64,000 bases of DNA, taken from positions 1-64,000 of the forward strand of contig CAWDXD010000030.1 of NCBI GenBank assembly GCA_963806145.1. Reading direction: 5' to 3'. The stretch comes from DASXKD01 sp963806145 (lineage in GTDB: Bacteria > Actinomycetota > Actinomycetes > Streptosporangiales > Streptosporangiaceae). Below, piece after piece: positions 8,956 to 17,093 of this stretch (position 1 is its first letter; every line of letters begins with the position of its first letter). The notes beneath the pieces were generated by a model, which was not told the origin of the DNA, searched no databases, and was given only the letters and a program-made list of their open reading frames with translations. A program made the position numbers and the translations under genes.

Positions 8956-9303
8956 GTGGCTGGGCGCCGTGCGGCCGCGAGTACGGAGCCCGCTATCTCG
9001 GTGATCATGCACATGGTATGGGATCACGGCAGCCCGGTGACCGTGCGCGAGTTGTTCGACGAACTACGGCACGAGCGGCCCATCGCGTACACCACCGTGA
9101 TGAGCACCATGGACAACCTGCACCGTAAGGGCTGGCTCGCCAGGGAGAAGGACGGTAAGGCCTACCGGTACACGGCGACCGCCAGCCGCGAGGAGTACAG
9201 CGCCCGGCTGATGCGCGAGGCGCTGACCGGGCGAGGCATCAAAGGCCCAGTGCCGGCGCGAGCCGGGCGTAACCGGGCAGCGGGTCGGCGCCCTCTTCGG
9301 TGA
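8956..9303 (+). pseudogene. BlaI/MecI-type winged-helix repressor, truncated remnant
   Basis: Residues starting about 9001 match the BlaI/penicillinase-repressor winged helix: VWDHGSPVTVRELFDELR, YTTVMSTMDNLHRKGWLAR and YRYTATASREEYSARLMREAL. The family then continues for another 30-40 residues (dimerisation helices), but here the match stops near 9234 and the tail is antisense read-through of the LLM oxidoreductase gene. The N-terminus is also poorly defined: the GTG at 8956 is the earliest convincing start. No blaR1-like partner is nearby. Probably inactive, or a DNA-binding-only product. Confidence 0.6.
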
Positions 9304-10081
9304 GGAGCTGGATGCAGACGTGGTCCGCTCCGGCGTCGAGGTGGCGGGCAAGCTGCGCGGCGGCCTCGGCCGGGCTGCCATGCGCGACCAGCGCGTCGAT
9401 CAGCGCGTCGCTGCCGCCGCCACTCAGGTCTTCCTCGGCCCACCCCAGGCGGCGCAGGTTGCTCGTGTAGTTGACCAGCCCGAGGTAAGGAGTGCGCACC
9501 CGGCTGCGGCCGAGCGCCCGGGCCCGCGCCGGGTCGGTGTCAAGCACCACCTTGTGCTCGGGCGCGAGGAGTGGCCCGGCACCGAGCAGGGCACGTGCCT
9601 GGGCGGTGTGCTCGGCGGGCACCAGGTAGGGGATGGCGCCCGCGGTCCGGTCCCGGGCGAGGCGGAGCACCCGCGGGCCCAGGGCGGCCAGCACCAGGCC
9701 ATCCCGCGGGACGCCGCCGGCCACGAGCTCGCCGGTATAGCGGGCCAGGGTTTCGTACGGACTGGCGTATTGCTGCGTTGCCTCGGGGTGGCCCGCGCCC
9801 ACGCCAAGCAGGAACCGGCCGGGGTGACGCTGCTGCACCCGGGCATACGACCGCGCCACCAGCCTCGCCTGGTCCTTCCACATGTTCACGATGCTGGTGG
9901 CCAGCGTCAGCGTGGTCGTCGCGTCCAGCAGGGCCTCGGCCTGGGCCAGGTCCCCGTCCGGTGAGCTGCCGAGCCACAGCACGCCGAAGCCGAGCCGCTC
10001 GATGCCGGCGGCGATCTCCGGCGTCACCAGGCTCGCACTGCGCCAGATCCCGAATCGCCCGATCTCCGCGCGTCCCGTCAT
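9239..10081 (-). CDS. LLM-class (luciferase-like) F420-dependent oxidoreductase
   Basis: A 280-aa TIM-barrel protein of the luciferase-like monooxygenase superfamily, in the short actinobacterial F420-linked group. Typical features are FGIWRSASLVTPEIAAGIERLGFGVLWLG at the N-terminus (seen in pieces: AAGIERLGFGVLWLG), LATSIVNMWKD near residue 80, HPGRFLLGVGAGHPE near 110 and AAQLARHLDAGADHVCIQLL near 255. F420 use is inferred from the family; the substrate is unknown. It is convergent with the BlaI remnant and follows the phosphoesterase gene by 10 bp on the same strand. Confidence 0.9.
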   Translation of the reverse strand: MTGRAEIGRFGIWRSASLVTPEIAAGIERLGFGVLWLGSSPDGDLAQAEALLDATTTLTLATSIVNMWKDQARLVARSYARVQQRHPGRFLLGVGAGHPEATQQYASPYETLARYTGELVAGGVPRDGLVLAALGPRVLRLARDRTAGAIPYLVPAEHTAQARALLGAGPLLAPEHKVVLDTDPARARALGRSRVRTPYLGLVNYTSNLRRLGWAEEDLSGGGSDALIDALVAHGSPAEAAAQLARHLDAGADHVCIQLLTEEGADPLPGYARLAPALGL

Positions 10082-10091
10082 ACGGCCAATG

Positions 10092-11549
10092 CTAGTGACC
10101 GTGCGCCTTATGGCGGCCGTGCGGCGGGGTCACCGAGCCCGGCGGCGGGATGGCGCCTGGCCCGGAGGTGCTGCAGGCGAGCGCGCCCGGGTCGACGTCC
10201 AGCAGCGGCTGGGCGAGCGCCGGCGGGGTGAGGAACGTCGGGCGCCGCAGGTCCAGCATGTCCAGCATGTTGTTGGCGTTGGCGTCCCGGTAGGTCAGCG
10301 CCGGCAGGTTCCACTTGGCCTCCACCAGCGCGCAGACGCTGGTGTGATCGAACACACGGTGAGACACATAATGCGGCCGTGACCAGGGCGAGACGACCGC
10401 GCACGGGACCCGGAAGCCGTACTGGCGGAAGCCGTTGTAGACGGACTGGCCGGCCGGCACGGCCGGCGGGATGTTGTCGGGCGCGATCGCGGGCGGCGGC
10501 GGAACGTGGTCGTAGTAGCCGCCGTGCTCGTCGTAGTTCCAGATCAGCAGCGTCTTCCGCCAGCCGGGCCCGGACATCACCGCGTTGATGACCTGCGCGG
10601 CGAACTGCTCCCCGACCGCGATGTTCTGCGGGTTCTCCTCTGACTGCTTCCCGTAGTCCGGATCGACCAGGCAGAATCCGGGCAGCCTGCCCGCCGCGGC
10701 GTCGGTGAAGAACTGCGCGATCGGGATGACCTTGGTGCCGTGGTTCTTGATGAACAGCTGCGGGTACAGCAGCGTCGTCGGCAGCGTGGTGTAGTAGTCC
10801 CGCCAGGTGATGCCCTGCGCATCGAGCTTGTCGAAGATGGTCCCGTTCGCCGGGTAGTCGCTCTCTTTCGGCAGCGTGTCGTCCACCTGCCCGATGGAGG
10901 TTGCGCCCATCAGGTAGCGCCGGTTCGGGTAGGTCTGGCCGAGCACCGAGCAGAAGTACCGGTCGGCGATCGGGAACGCCTGCGCCAGTGAGTAGTAGAA
11001 CGGCTGGTCGGCCTGCTCCCAGTAGCCCATCGAGACAGGGCCGCTGCCCGATTCCACGAAGCCGTCATTGCGGCCGTGGTTGAACTGGACGTGGCTGTTC
11101 AGCCAGTCCTGGGCGGGGTGGCCGTCGAGCTGGCAGGTGGTCGGCATGCGGAAGGCGTGCTGCAGGTCACCGTTGACGTAAGGGTTGGTGGCCGTGGGCA
11201 GGCCGCCATGGCCGAGCCGGAAACCGTCGGCACCGTGGCGGTTCAGCATGCCGAGCCGGTTGTCGTAGGAGTGGTTCTCCATCATCAGGACGACGATGTG
11301 CTCGATCTGCGGGATCGTGTCGGTGCCCGCGGGCAGGTGCGGGTACGGCCGTGAGTTCGGCTTGCGCGGGTGGTGGTGCCGCCCCCGGTTGCCAGGTGCC
11401 GGGCGCCACCCGCCTGCCCCGGCGACCGCACCGGCAACGAGCCCCGCCTTGAGCAGCCCCCGCCTGCTCGGCCCGCCCGGGCCGGCGGCACCGCCGCCGT
11501 CAGGTGCCGGATCGCGGCCGCCGTCTGGGGTGATCTGCTCGTCGCTCAC
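10092..11549 (-). CDS. Secreted phosphoesterase family protein (phospholipase C / acid phosphatase AcpA type)
   Basis: The GTG at 11549 is chosen because AGGAGGG ends 5 bp before it. Residues about 25-50 are a twin-arginine-type signal (PSRRGLLKAGLVAGAVAGAGG). The phosphoesterase domain begins IEHIVVLMMENHSYDN (metal-binding Glu-Asn-His) and has FPIADRYFCSVLGQTYPNR, FCLVDPDYG and LIWNYDEHGGYYDHVPPP, all hallmark segments of the family. It is about 485 aa. The enzyme is expected outside the cell, hydrolysing phosphomonoesters or phospholipid head groups. A histidine/lysine-rich C-terminus (HGRHKAHGH) ends the protein. Confidence 0.93.
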   Translation of the reverse strand: MSDEQITPDGGRDPAPDGGGAAGPGGPSRRGLLKAGLVAGAVAGAGGWRPAPGNRGRHHHPRKPNSRPYPHLPAGTDTIPQIEHIVVLMMENHSYDNRLGMLNRHGADGFRLGHGGLPTATNPYVNGDLQHAFRMPTTCQLDGHPAQDWLNSHVQFNHGRNDGFVESGSGPVSMGYWEQADQPFYYSLAQAFPIADRYFCSVLGQTYPNRRYLMGATSIGQVDDTLPKESDYPANGTIFDKLDAQGITWRDYYTTLPTTLLYPQLFIKNHGTKVIPIAQFFTDAAAGRLPGFCLVDPDYGKQSEENPQNIAVGEQFAAQVINAVMSGPGWRKTLLIWNYDEHGGYYDHVPPPPAIAPDNIPPAVPAGQSVYNGFRQYGFRVPCAVVSPWSRPHYVSHRVFDHTSVCALVEAKWNLPALTYRDANANNMLDMLDLRRPTFLTPPALAQPLLDVDPGALACSTSGPGAIPPPGSVTPPHGRHKAHGH

Positions 11550-11801
11550 GAATGCCCTCCTGGCCCGGGACAGTGCCATCTCCCGCAGCGTGCCAGACCG
11601 CGGGGGCGAGGGAAAGTCCGGGAGATGAACGGCAGCTCACGCCGCGGAATCGGCGCGGAAACCCGCGGCGGGCGCGCCGTGGACCCAGCTGGCGAATTTC
11701 CCAGACACCTGGAATTCCCGGCGGGCAGGCAACGCCGGGCCGCGCCGGGGCGTCTTCGGTGTTGCCCGCGCGCACCGGGCGCGCGGCCGCCTGGAGGCCA
11801 T

Positions 11802-13312
11802 ATGCGACACCCGCGATGGAAGCAACAGCGATGCGTTCTGGCGGTGGCGGGACTAGCCGTCGCCGCACTCGCCGTGCCCGGCCTGCCTGCACCCGGGGCC
11901 GCCGGGGCCGCGGCGCGGCCGGCCCGCGACTCCGGCTGGTCGCCGCCCAGCAGAGCATTACCCTGGACAGCTTCGGCGGCCAGGTCTACCTCGACCCGGG
12001 CATGTGGGTGGCGGCGCTCGGGTCGCCGCTGCAGTTGGACGTGCAGCGGGCGAGCTACACCAAGCCGGTCACGATCACGCAGGTCATCTACCCGCCCTCG
12101 GGCGGCACCGTGCGCCGCCCGCTGCCCGCGAGCGTGATCAACGGCTTCAACTACGGCCTGGCCAAGTTCCTCACGCTGACCGTCCGTAACTCCGCGGGCA
12201 AGGTGGCCGCGGCGGAGACGATCCCGTTCTGCCCGGACACCTACGACCCGGAACGGGCCGGCCCGGGCAGCCCGCGGACCAGCCCGTACCCGCAGCAGTG
12301 CGCGACCGACCCGTTCCCGCTGAGCATGGTGTGGGGGGTGCAGAAGGGCTGGGCCACCGACCCGGCCGAGACCAACTTCCTCGGCCATCAGACCAAGCTG
12401 CCATTGGGCGTGTACCGGGTCACCGGGACCATCACCCCGGAATACACCCGGCTGTTCCACATCCCGGCCAGCGACGCCACGACCACCGTGAAGGTGACTG
12501 TGGTGAAGGGCCCCAGGTGCTGCCCGGTCCCCGGCTGCTGCCTCCCGGCCCGGCGGAACGGCCCGCGCGGGCACGCACTACCGCAGCCCCCGGCCGGCGT
12601 CCCGGCCATGAAAAACCCTCCGGCGTCGGCCCTGCCGGACCTGGTGGCGCTGCCGGCCTGGCAGGTCATGGTGAGCCACCCGCGCAAGCAGGCCCATGAC
12701 TTCCTGAATTTCGCGGCCACGGTGTGGGTCGGCGGCCACGGCCCGCTTGACGTCGAGGGGTTCCGGTCGCACGCCTCGCCGGTCATGAAGGCGTACCAGT
12801 ACTTCTGGAGCGGCGGCAAGATTATCGGCCGGGTCCGCGCCGGGACGATGGGCTTCGACAGCAAGCAGGGCCACAACCACTGGCACTTCGAGCAGTTCGC
12901 GAAGTACGAGCTGCTCACCTCGGCCAAGTCGGTCGCGGTGCGCAGCCACAAGGTGGGGTTCTGCATCGCCCCCTCGGACGCGGTGGGCCTGCTGCTTCCG
13001 CACGCGGTCTGGCAGCCGTTCTCGGTGGGCTTGCAGGGACAGTGCGGGAGCCCGACGGCGCTGTGGGTGGCCGAGGAAATGCCCGTCGGCTGGGGTGACA
13101 CCTACATCCAGTCGATCGCGGGCCAGAACTTTGACATCACCGGCGTGCCGAACGGCACCTACTACATCGAGGTGATCGCCAACCCGGAGAAGGTCCTGCA
13201 CGAGACCACCGCAAGCAACGACGTCTCGCTCCGCAAGGTCATCCTCGGCGGCACCCCCGGCCACCGCACGGTGAAGGTGCCGCCCTGGCACGGGATAGAC
13301 CCGGAGCCCTAG
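11802..13312 (+). CDS. Secreted lysyl-oxidase-like protein, with an apparent frameshift after the signal peptide
   Basis: The ATG at 11802 follows GGAGG (11793-11797) and opens a clear signal peptide (KQQRCVLAVAGLAVAALAVPG). Near 11930-11945 the frame must shift by one base to reach the mature protein, which begins LVAAQQSITLDSFGGQVYLDPG and runs uninterrupted to the TAG at 13310-13312. The C-terminal domain (from about 12600) carries HNHWHFEQFAKYELL, the copper-ligand histidine region of bacterial PF01186 lysyl-oxidase-like proteins, and ends with GVPNGTYYIEVIANP. A Cys-rich linker (CCPVPGCC) separates an N-terminal beta domain. The frameshift may be a sequencing error. Confidence 0.8.
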
Positions 13313-13322
13313 CAGGCGGGTG

Positions 13323-13353
13323 CCGGGCGGCGGGCACCGGGACCGCCGCCCGG
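13323..13353 (+). terminator. Strong G/C hairpin after the lysyl-oxidase-like gene
   Basis: CCGGGCGGCGG at 13323-13333 pairs perfectly with CCGCCGCCCGG at 13343-13353 across a 9-nt loop, 10 bp after the stop codon. There is no T tract, as is common for actinobacterial terminators. Confidence 0.55.
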
Positions 13354-13466
13354 CGCACGGTCACGGTGTCCGGCGGGGCCCGGCGGGGCTCGCCGGTCCG
13401 GTAAGGTTGCGCCACTACCAGAGGGGGTGCAGGTGACCGGCCCGGCGCAGGAGCGGCTCCGGCTCG

Positions 13467-14387
13467 ATGCATGGCGAGCAGACGCCGGTCGTGACCATGA
13501 TGGAAGCGCTGGATCCTGACCCCCCCGCGGATGGCCGCGCCAGCCGGTGGCAGGCCGTCACGGCCACCGAGCGCGGCGCGGCGCACCGCGCGGCGGGCCT
13601 CCCCAACCAGGACGCGGCCGAGGTCCGCCCGCTCGGCGGCGGCATGGTGGCCGCGGTCGCGGACGGGCACGGGCACGCCAGGCACTTCCGCAGCGACCGC
13701 GGTGCACGGCTGGCCGTGTCCATCGCCTGCCAGGCCGTCAGTGACCTCGCTGGCCGCCCGGGCGGGCTGCCCGGGGCGCCGGAAGAACTGCGGCGCCTCC
13801 TGGTGCCGGAAATCGTCGCGCGGTGGCGTGACGCGGTACACCGCGACGTGGCCGCCGAGCCGTTCACCGGCGCCGAGGACACGGTCCGCCGCGGCGACGA
13901 CGCCACCATTCCCTACGGGACGACGCTGCTCGTGGCCATCGGGACGGGGGAGCGGCTGCTGCTGGCGCAGATCGGCGACGGCGACATCGTGTGCATCCGC
14001 TCGGACGGCACGGCCCTGCTGGCGGTGCCCGGCGACCCGCTGCTCGACGGCCGGCACACCACGAGCCTGTGCTCGGTAGGCGCCGGCGATTCGTTCCGCG
14101 TCGCCGCGGTCGACCTGACGGGCACCGCCGTGCTCGGGACCCTGCTGGCCACGGACGGCTACGGCAACGCTCAGGTGGCGCAGGCCTGGGAGAGCGTGGT
14201 GAGCGCCGAACTTGCCGGAAGCATCGCGACCCGCCCGGTGTCCTGGATGGCCAGCCACCTGCAGGTGCAGGCGGCCCAGTGCGCCTCGGTGGACGGCAGT
14301 GCCGACGACACCACCCTCGCGCTGCTGCTCGCGCCCGCCGCCGTGCGGGACCGGCCGGCCGCCCCGGTTCCGCCGGTGGGCGGATGA
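13467..14387 (+). CDS. PP2C-family serine/threonine protein phosphatase
   Basis: A 306-aa PPM/PP2C-type protein. The metal-binding motifs are recognisable: HRAAGLPNQDAAEVRPL (first conserved segment with the NQDA aspartate), VAAVADGHGHARHFRSD (ADGHG), LLLAQIGDGDIVCIRSDG (IGDGD) and the C-terminal GSADDTTLALLL (DDxT). The start is uncertain: ATGs at 13467 and 13497 are both possible and neither has a good ribosome site. It is followed 58 bp later by a gene encoding an FHA domain, which reads phosphothreonine, so the two probably belong to one phospho-signalling unit. No Ser/Thr kinase gene is in the window. Confidence 0.85.
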   Translation: MHGEQTPVVTMMEALDPDPPADGRASRWQAVTATERGAAHRAAGLPNQDAAEVRPLGGGMVAAVADGHGHARHFRSDRGARLAVSIACQAVSDLAGRPGGLPGAPEELRRLLVPEIVARWRDAVHRDVAAEPFTGAEDTVRRGDDATIPYGTTLLVAIGTGERLLLAQIGDGDIVCIRSDGTALLAVPGDPLLDGRHTTSLCSVGAGDSFRVAAVDLTGTAVLGTLLATDGYGNAQVAQAWESVVSAELAGSIATRPVSWMASHLQVQAAQCASVDGSADDTTLALLLAPAAVRDRPAAPVPPVGG

Positions 14388-14445
14388 TCCGGCAGCCGGC
14401 GGCGGGCACCGCACGCCAGTGCGGCCGCCCGGGAAGGCACGAACG

Positions 14446-15906
14446 GTGAACGAGCTTCAGGTGAGCTGGGACGGCCAGCGCTACAGCTTCGAGCGGGGCC
14501 GGACCATCAGGATCGGGCGCAGCGCGGACAACGACGTCGTCGTCAGCGATCCGACCGTGTCCAGGCAGCATGCCGAGCTGGCCTGGGGCCCGGACGGGTG
14601 GGTGTTCGAGGGGCTGGGCCGGGCCGGCACCTTCCTGCGCGGCGGCGCGGTCACCAGGCTGCTGGTGGCCGAGCCGGTGGAACTGTCGCTCGCCTCGCCG
14701 CAGGGCCCGGTGGTCCGGCTGGAGCCGTCCCAGCCCCCCGGCGAAGCGCCATCCCCAGGCTCAGCCACCTCCGTGCTGCCCGCGGATCCTGCCGCGCCGG
14801 CGCTGCCTGTGCCCCCAGCCAGCCCGGCCGCGCCGTCCCCCCCGGCGGACTGGGGCGCGGGCGCGCCGCCGCCACCTGGCCCGCCGGCGGGCCAGGCCGG
14901 CCCGTTCTCCACCGCTGCGATGCCGCGCATCGGTGTCCCCGTGCGGCTCGGCGCGGCCGCCGAGGCCAGGGACGAGCTGGCGTCGGCGGTCCAGATCCTG
15001 GTCCCGGTCCGTAGCTGGCTGACCGACCCCGGGTGGCGCCAGGGCCTGCGGCTGCTGGTCATCGCGTACGCATTGCTTCCGCTGGTCTTCCTGGCGCTGT
15101 TCGCCTCATCGGGGAACCTGACCACGCCCGGCTGGGCGTACAGCCTGTACGTCGCGCCGCTGTGGGGGGTCGCGTTCTGGCTGCTGATCCGGCCACCGGA
15201 GCCGCACGGCAAGCAGGAACTGCTGATCGGGCTCGGCATCGTCATCTGGGTGATGATCTGGATGAGCGTCATCACGATCAACGTCAACTCGGCGCTCAAC
15301 CCCAAGAGCCTGGGCGGCGCGCTGCTTGTCGGGTTCAACGAGGAGATCACCAAGGCACTGCCGATCCTGGTGGCCGCGCTGGGGCTGCTGAAGCTGCGCT
15401 CGGTGAAGCTGGACGTCCGGATGTGGATGTTCCTCGGCACCATCGCCGGGCTCACCTTCGGCGTCCGGGAGGCGTCGCAGTACACCACCATCGCCATCGA
15501 GCACATCGCCGCGGCGGCCGTGCACCACTCCGCCAACGCGGCGGTCATCGGCGCGCTGAGCTTCGCCTACCGGGTGTTCGTCGACGGGTTCCAGCACGCC
15601 ATCTGGGCGGGGGTCGCCGCGTTCTTCATCGGAATCGCGGTCAACTACCCGCGGCGCCGGGTGCCGCTGATCCTCTTCGGCGTGACCATCGCCGCGGTGC
15701 TGCACGCGCTCAACGACTGGTACCTGTCCAACTTCACCTCGCCGTGGCCGTGGATCATGCTCCAGGCGTTCTCGCTCCTGCTGTTCCTCGGGTACACGAT
15801 GTCGGCCGCCTCGATCGAGCGGCGGGTGCGGCGCACCCCGCTGTTCCGTGGTGAGTCCATGATCATGGATAAGTTCACCGAGACCGGGGAGCAGCCCCGC
15901 GCCTGA
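14446..15906 (+). CDS. FHA domain fused to PrsW-type intramembrane metalloprotease
   Basis: The GTG at 14446 follows GGGAAGG. Residues 1-95 are an FHA domain with the core signature TIRIGRSADNDVVVSDPTVS and RQHAEL, which binds phosphothreonine. A Pro/Ala-rich linker runs to about 185. From about 205 the protein has around eight membrane segments and the PrsW/CAAX-like protease motifs: FNEEITKALP (about 295, the two glutamates), FGVREA (about 338), FQHAIWAG (about 383) and HALNDWY (about 419), supplying the metal-binding Glu and His residues. PrsW of Bacillus cleaves the anti-sigma factor RsiW at site 1. Here the FHA domain could make cleavage depend on substrate phosphorylation. Substrate not visible. 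Confidence 0.88.
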   Translation: MNELQVSWDGQRYSFERGRTIRIGRSADNDVVVSDPTVSRQHAELAWGPDGWVFEGLGRAGTFLRGGAVTRLLVAEPVELSLASPQGPVVRLEPSQPPGEAPSPGSATSVLPADPAAPALPVPPASPAAPSPPADWGAGAPPPPGPPAGQAGPFSTAAMPRIGVPVRLGAAAEARDELASAVQILVPVRSWLTDPGWRQGLRLLVIAYALLPLVFLALFASSGNLTTPGWAYSLYVAPLWGVAFWLLIRPPEPHGKQELLIGLGIVIWVMIWMSVITINVNSALNPKSLGGALLVGFNEEITKALPILVAALGLLKLRSVKLDVRMWMFLGTIAGLTFGVREASQYTTIAIEHIAAAAVHHSANAAVIGALSFAYRVFVDGFQHAIWAGVAAFFIGIAVNYPRRRVPLILFGVTIAAVLHALNDWYLSNFTSPWPWIMLQAFSLLLFLGYTMSAASIERRVRRTPLFRGESMIMDKFTETGEQPRA

Positions 15907-16060
15907 TGCAGCGGTTCCGGCCCGGTGACACCGCCTCCATTCCGTTAGATGGCGGATGAACTACCGGAGCTTTACCTCTAGCTGGCCCACGCGTTACTCT
16001 TGCCCGTCGCACGGTCGCGCAGACCCCCGCAGCCACGGCCGATGGGTGATAGCCGGCTCA

Positions 16061-16080
16061 TTCCGCCGTGACTGCCCCCG
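16061..16080 (+). repeat. Short dispersed repeat, copy A
   Basis: TTCCGCCGTGACTGCCCCCG here differs at one position from a second copy at 20921-20940. The following bases are also alike (CACCCACGAAGG against CTACTCACGACGG). Copy A is 20 bp upstream of the G1 peptidase start; copy B lies in an intergenic gap. Confidence 0.5.
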
Positions 16081-16099
16081 CACCCACGAAGGAGACCGA

Positions 16100-16879
16100 A
16101 TGCTACGCAGATGGTGTATCCCCCTGGCCGGGCTGGCTCTGGCCGGCGGCGCGCTCGCCGCGTCCGCCCCCGCAGCCGCCAGCAGCCACCCCGCCGGGCC
16201 CACCATCCACCTGATCAGGCCGGCCATGCACGGCACCGCGCCGATGGCCGTCCGTGGCAGGCCAAGTCACGCCGTGGAATCCCAGAACTGGTCCGGCTAC
16301 GCGGCCCACGGCAAGACCTACAAGAAAATCTCGGCGAGCTGGGTCGAGCCCACCGGGCACTGCACGAGCAGCCGTACCTTCTCCAGCTTCTGGGTCGGCC
16401 TCGACGGCTTCGGCAGCCAGACCGTGGAGCAGACCGGCAGCGAGGTGGACTGCAGTGGCGGCCACGCCAGGTACTTCGGCTGGTATGAGATGTACCCGGC
16501 ATTCCCGGTGAACTTCGGTAACGCGGTGCGGCCGGGTGACCACTTCACCGGGTCGGTCACCTTCACCGGCGGCGGCCACTACACCCTGGTGCTGAAGGAC
16601 ACCACCGCGGGCTGGTCGCACACGATCCACAAGACCCTCGCAAACGCGAAGAACAGCTCCGCGGAGGTCATCGCCGAGGCGCTGTCCTCCGGCGGCGTCC
16701 TGCCGCTGACCGACTTCGGCACCGTTCAGTTCAGCAACGCGTCGGTGGACGGGGCGGCGATGAGTCAGGCCAACGGCGTCAAGATCACCATGGTGAACGG
16801 CAGTGGCCGCGCGAAGGACTCGGTCTCCGCGCTCAGCGGCGGCACGAACTTCAGCGTGAAGTGGCTGCACAGCACCTGA
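16100..16879 (+). CDS. Secreted G1-family (eqolisin-like) glutamic endopeptidase
   Basis: The ATG follows GAAGGAGA by 5 bp. A signal peptide (RRWCIPLAGLALAGGALAASAPAAA) is followed by the PF01828 domain: ESQNWSGYAAHGKTYKKISA, FSSFWVGLDGFGSQTVEQTG and FGWYEMYPAFPV. By analogy with scytalidoglutamic peptidase, the Gln in the VEQTG segment or its neighbourhood and the Glu in WYEMYP would form the catalytic pair; this assignment is inferred. The family is best known from fungi and acidic habitats; bacterial members are secreted acid proteases. 259 aa, close to the family length. Confidence 0.9.
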   Translation: MLRRWCIPLAGLALAGGALAASAPAAASSHPAGPTIHLIRPAMHGTAPMAVRGRPSHAVESQNWSGYAAHGKTYKKISASWVEPTGHCTSSRTFSSFWVGLDGFGSQTVEQTGSEVDCSGGHARYFGWYEMYPAFPVNFGNAVRPGDHFTGSVTFTGGGHYTLVLKDTTAGWSHTIHKTLANAKNSSAEVIAEALSSGGVLPLTDFGTVQFSNASVDGAAMSQANGVKITMVNGSGRAKDSVSALSGGTNFSVKWLHST

Positions 16880-16920
16880 TCGGCGCCGCCCACGCGGAGT
16901 GACCCCCGCCGGCCCTGTGA

Positions 16921-16942
16921 CCCCGCGGCTTCTGTCGCGGGG
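16921..16942 (+). terminator. Hairpin after the G1 peptidase gene
   Basis: CCCCGCG at 16921-16927 pairs with CGCGGGG at 16936-16942 around an 8-nt loop; the flanking GTGA and GGCCAC can extend it with a mismatch. It lies 41 bp after the stop codon and is followed by TTATATT. Confidence 0.5.
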
Positions 16943-16963
16943 GCCACGGTTATATTCGCTGAG

Positions 16964-17034
16964 GCGTGGGCGGAGTGGCGCTACGCGCGCTTCGCTCCGC
17001 TCTACACGCGCGCTTCGCCCCACCCCGCCCACGC
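16964..17034. repeat. Large inverted repeat enclosing a 13-bp direct repeat
   Basis: GCGTGGGCGGAGTGG (16964-16978) and CCACCCCGCCCACGC (17020-17034) are complementary at 14 of 15 positions. The 41-bp loop holds ACGCGCGCTTCGC twice (16983-16995 and 17006-17018). It looks like a REP/BIME-type palindromic element, or a second terminator, between the G1 peptidase and the hydrolase. Confidence 0.55.
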
Positions 17035-17060
17035 TCGGTTTGTTGGTGGTGCCCGCGCGG

Positions 17061-17087
17061 TTGATCGGTGGCGATGGCCCCTATAGT
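17061..17087 (+). promoter_or_regulatory. Promoter giving a probably leaderless hydrolase mRNA
   Basis: TATAGT (17082-17087) is an excellent -10 box whose last base is 6 bp before the ATG at 17094, so transcription would start at or next to the A of ATG. TTGATC (17061-17066) is a possible -35 with a short 15-bp spacer. No Shine-Dalgarno sequence precedes the gene. Confidence 0.6.
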
Positions 17088-17093
17088 CCAGGT

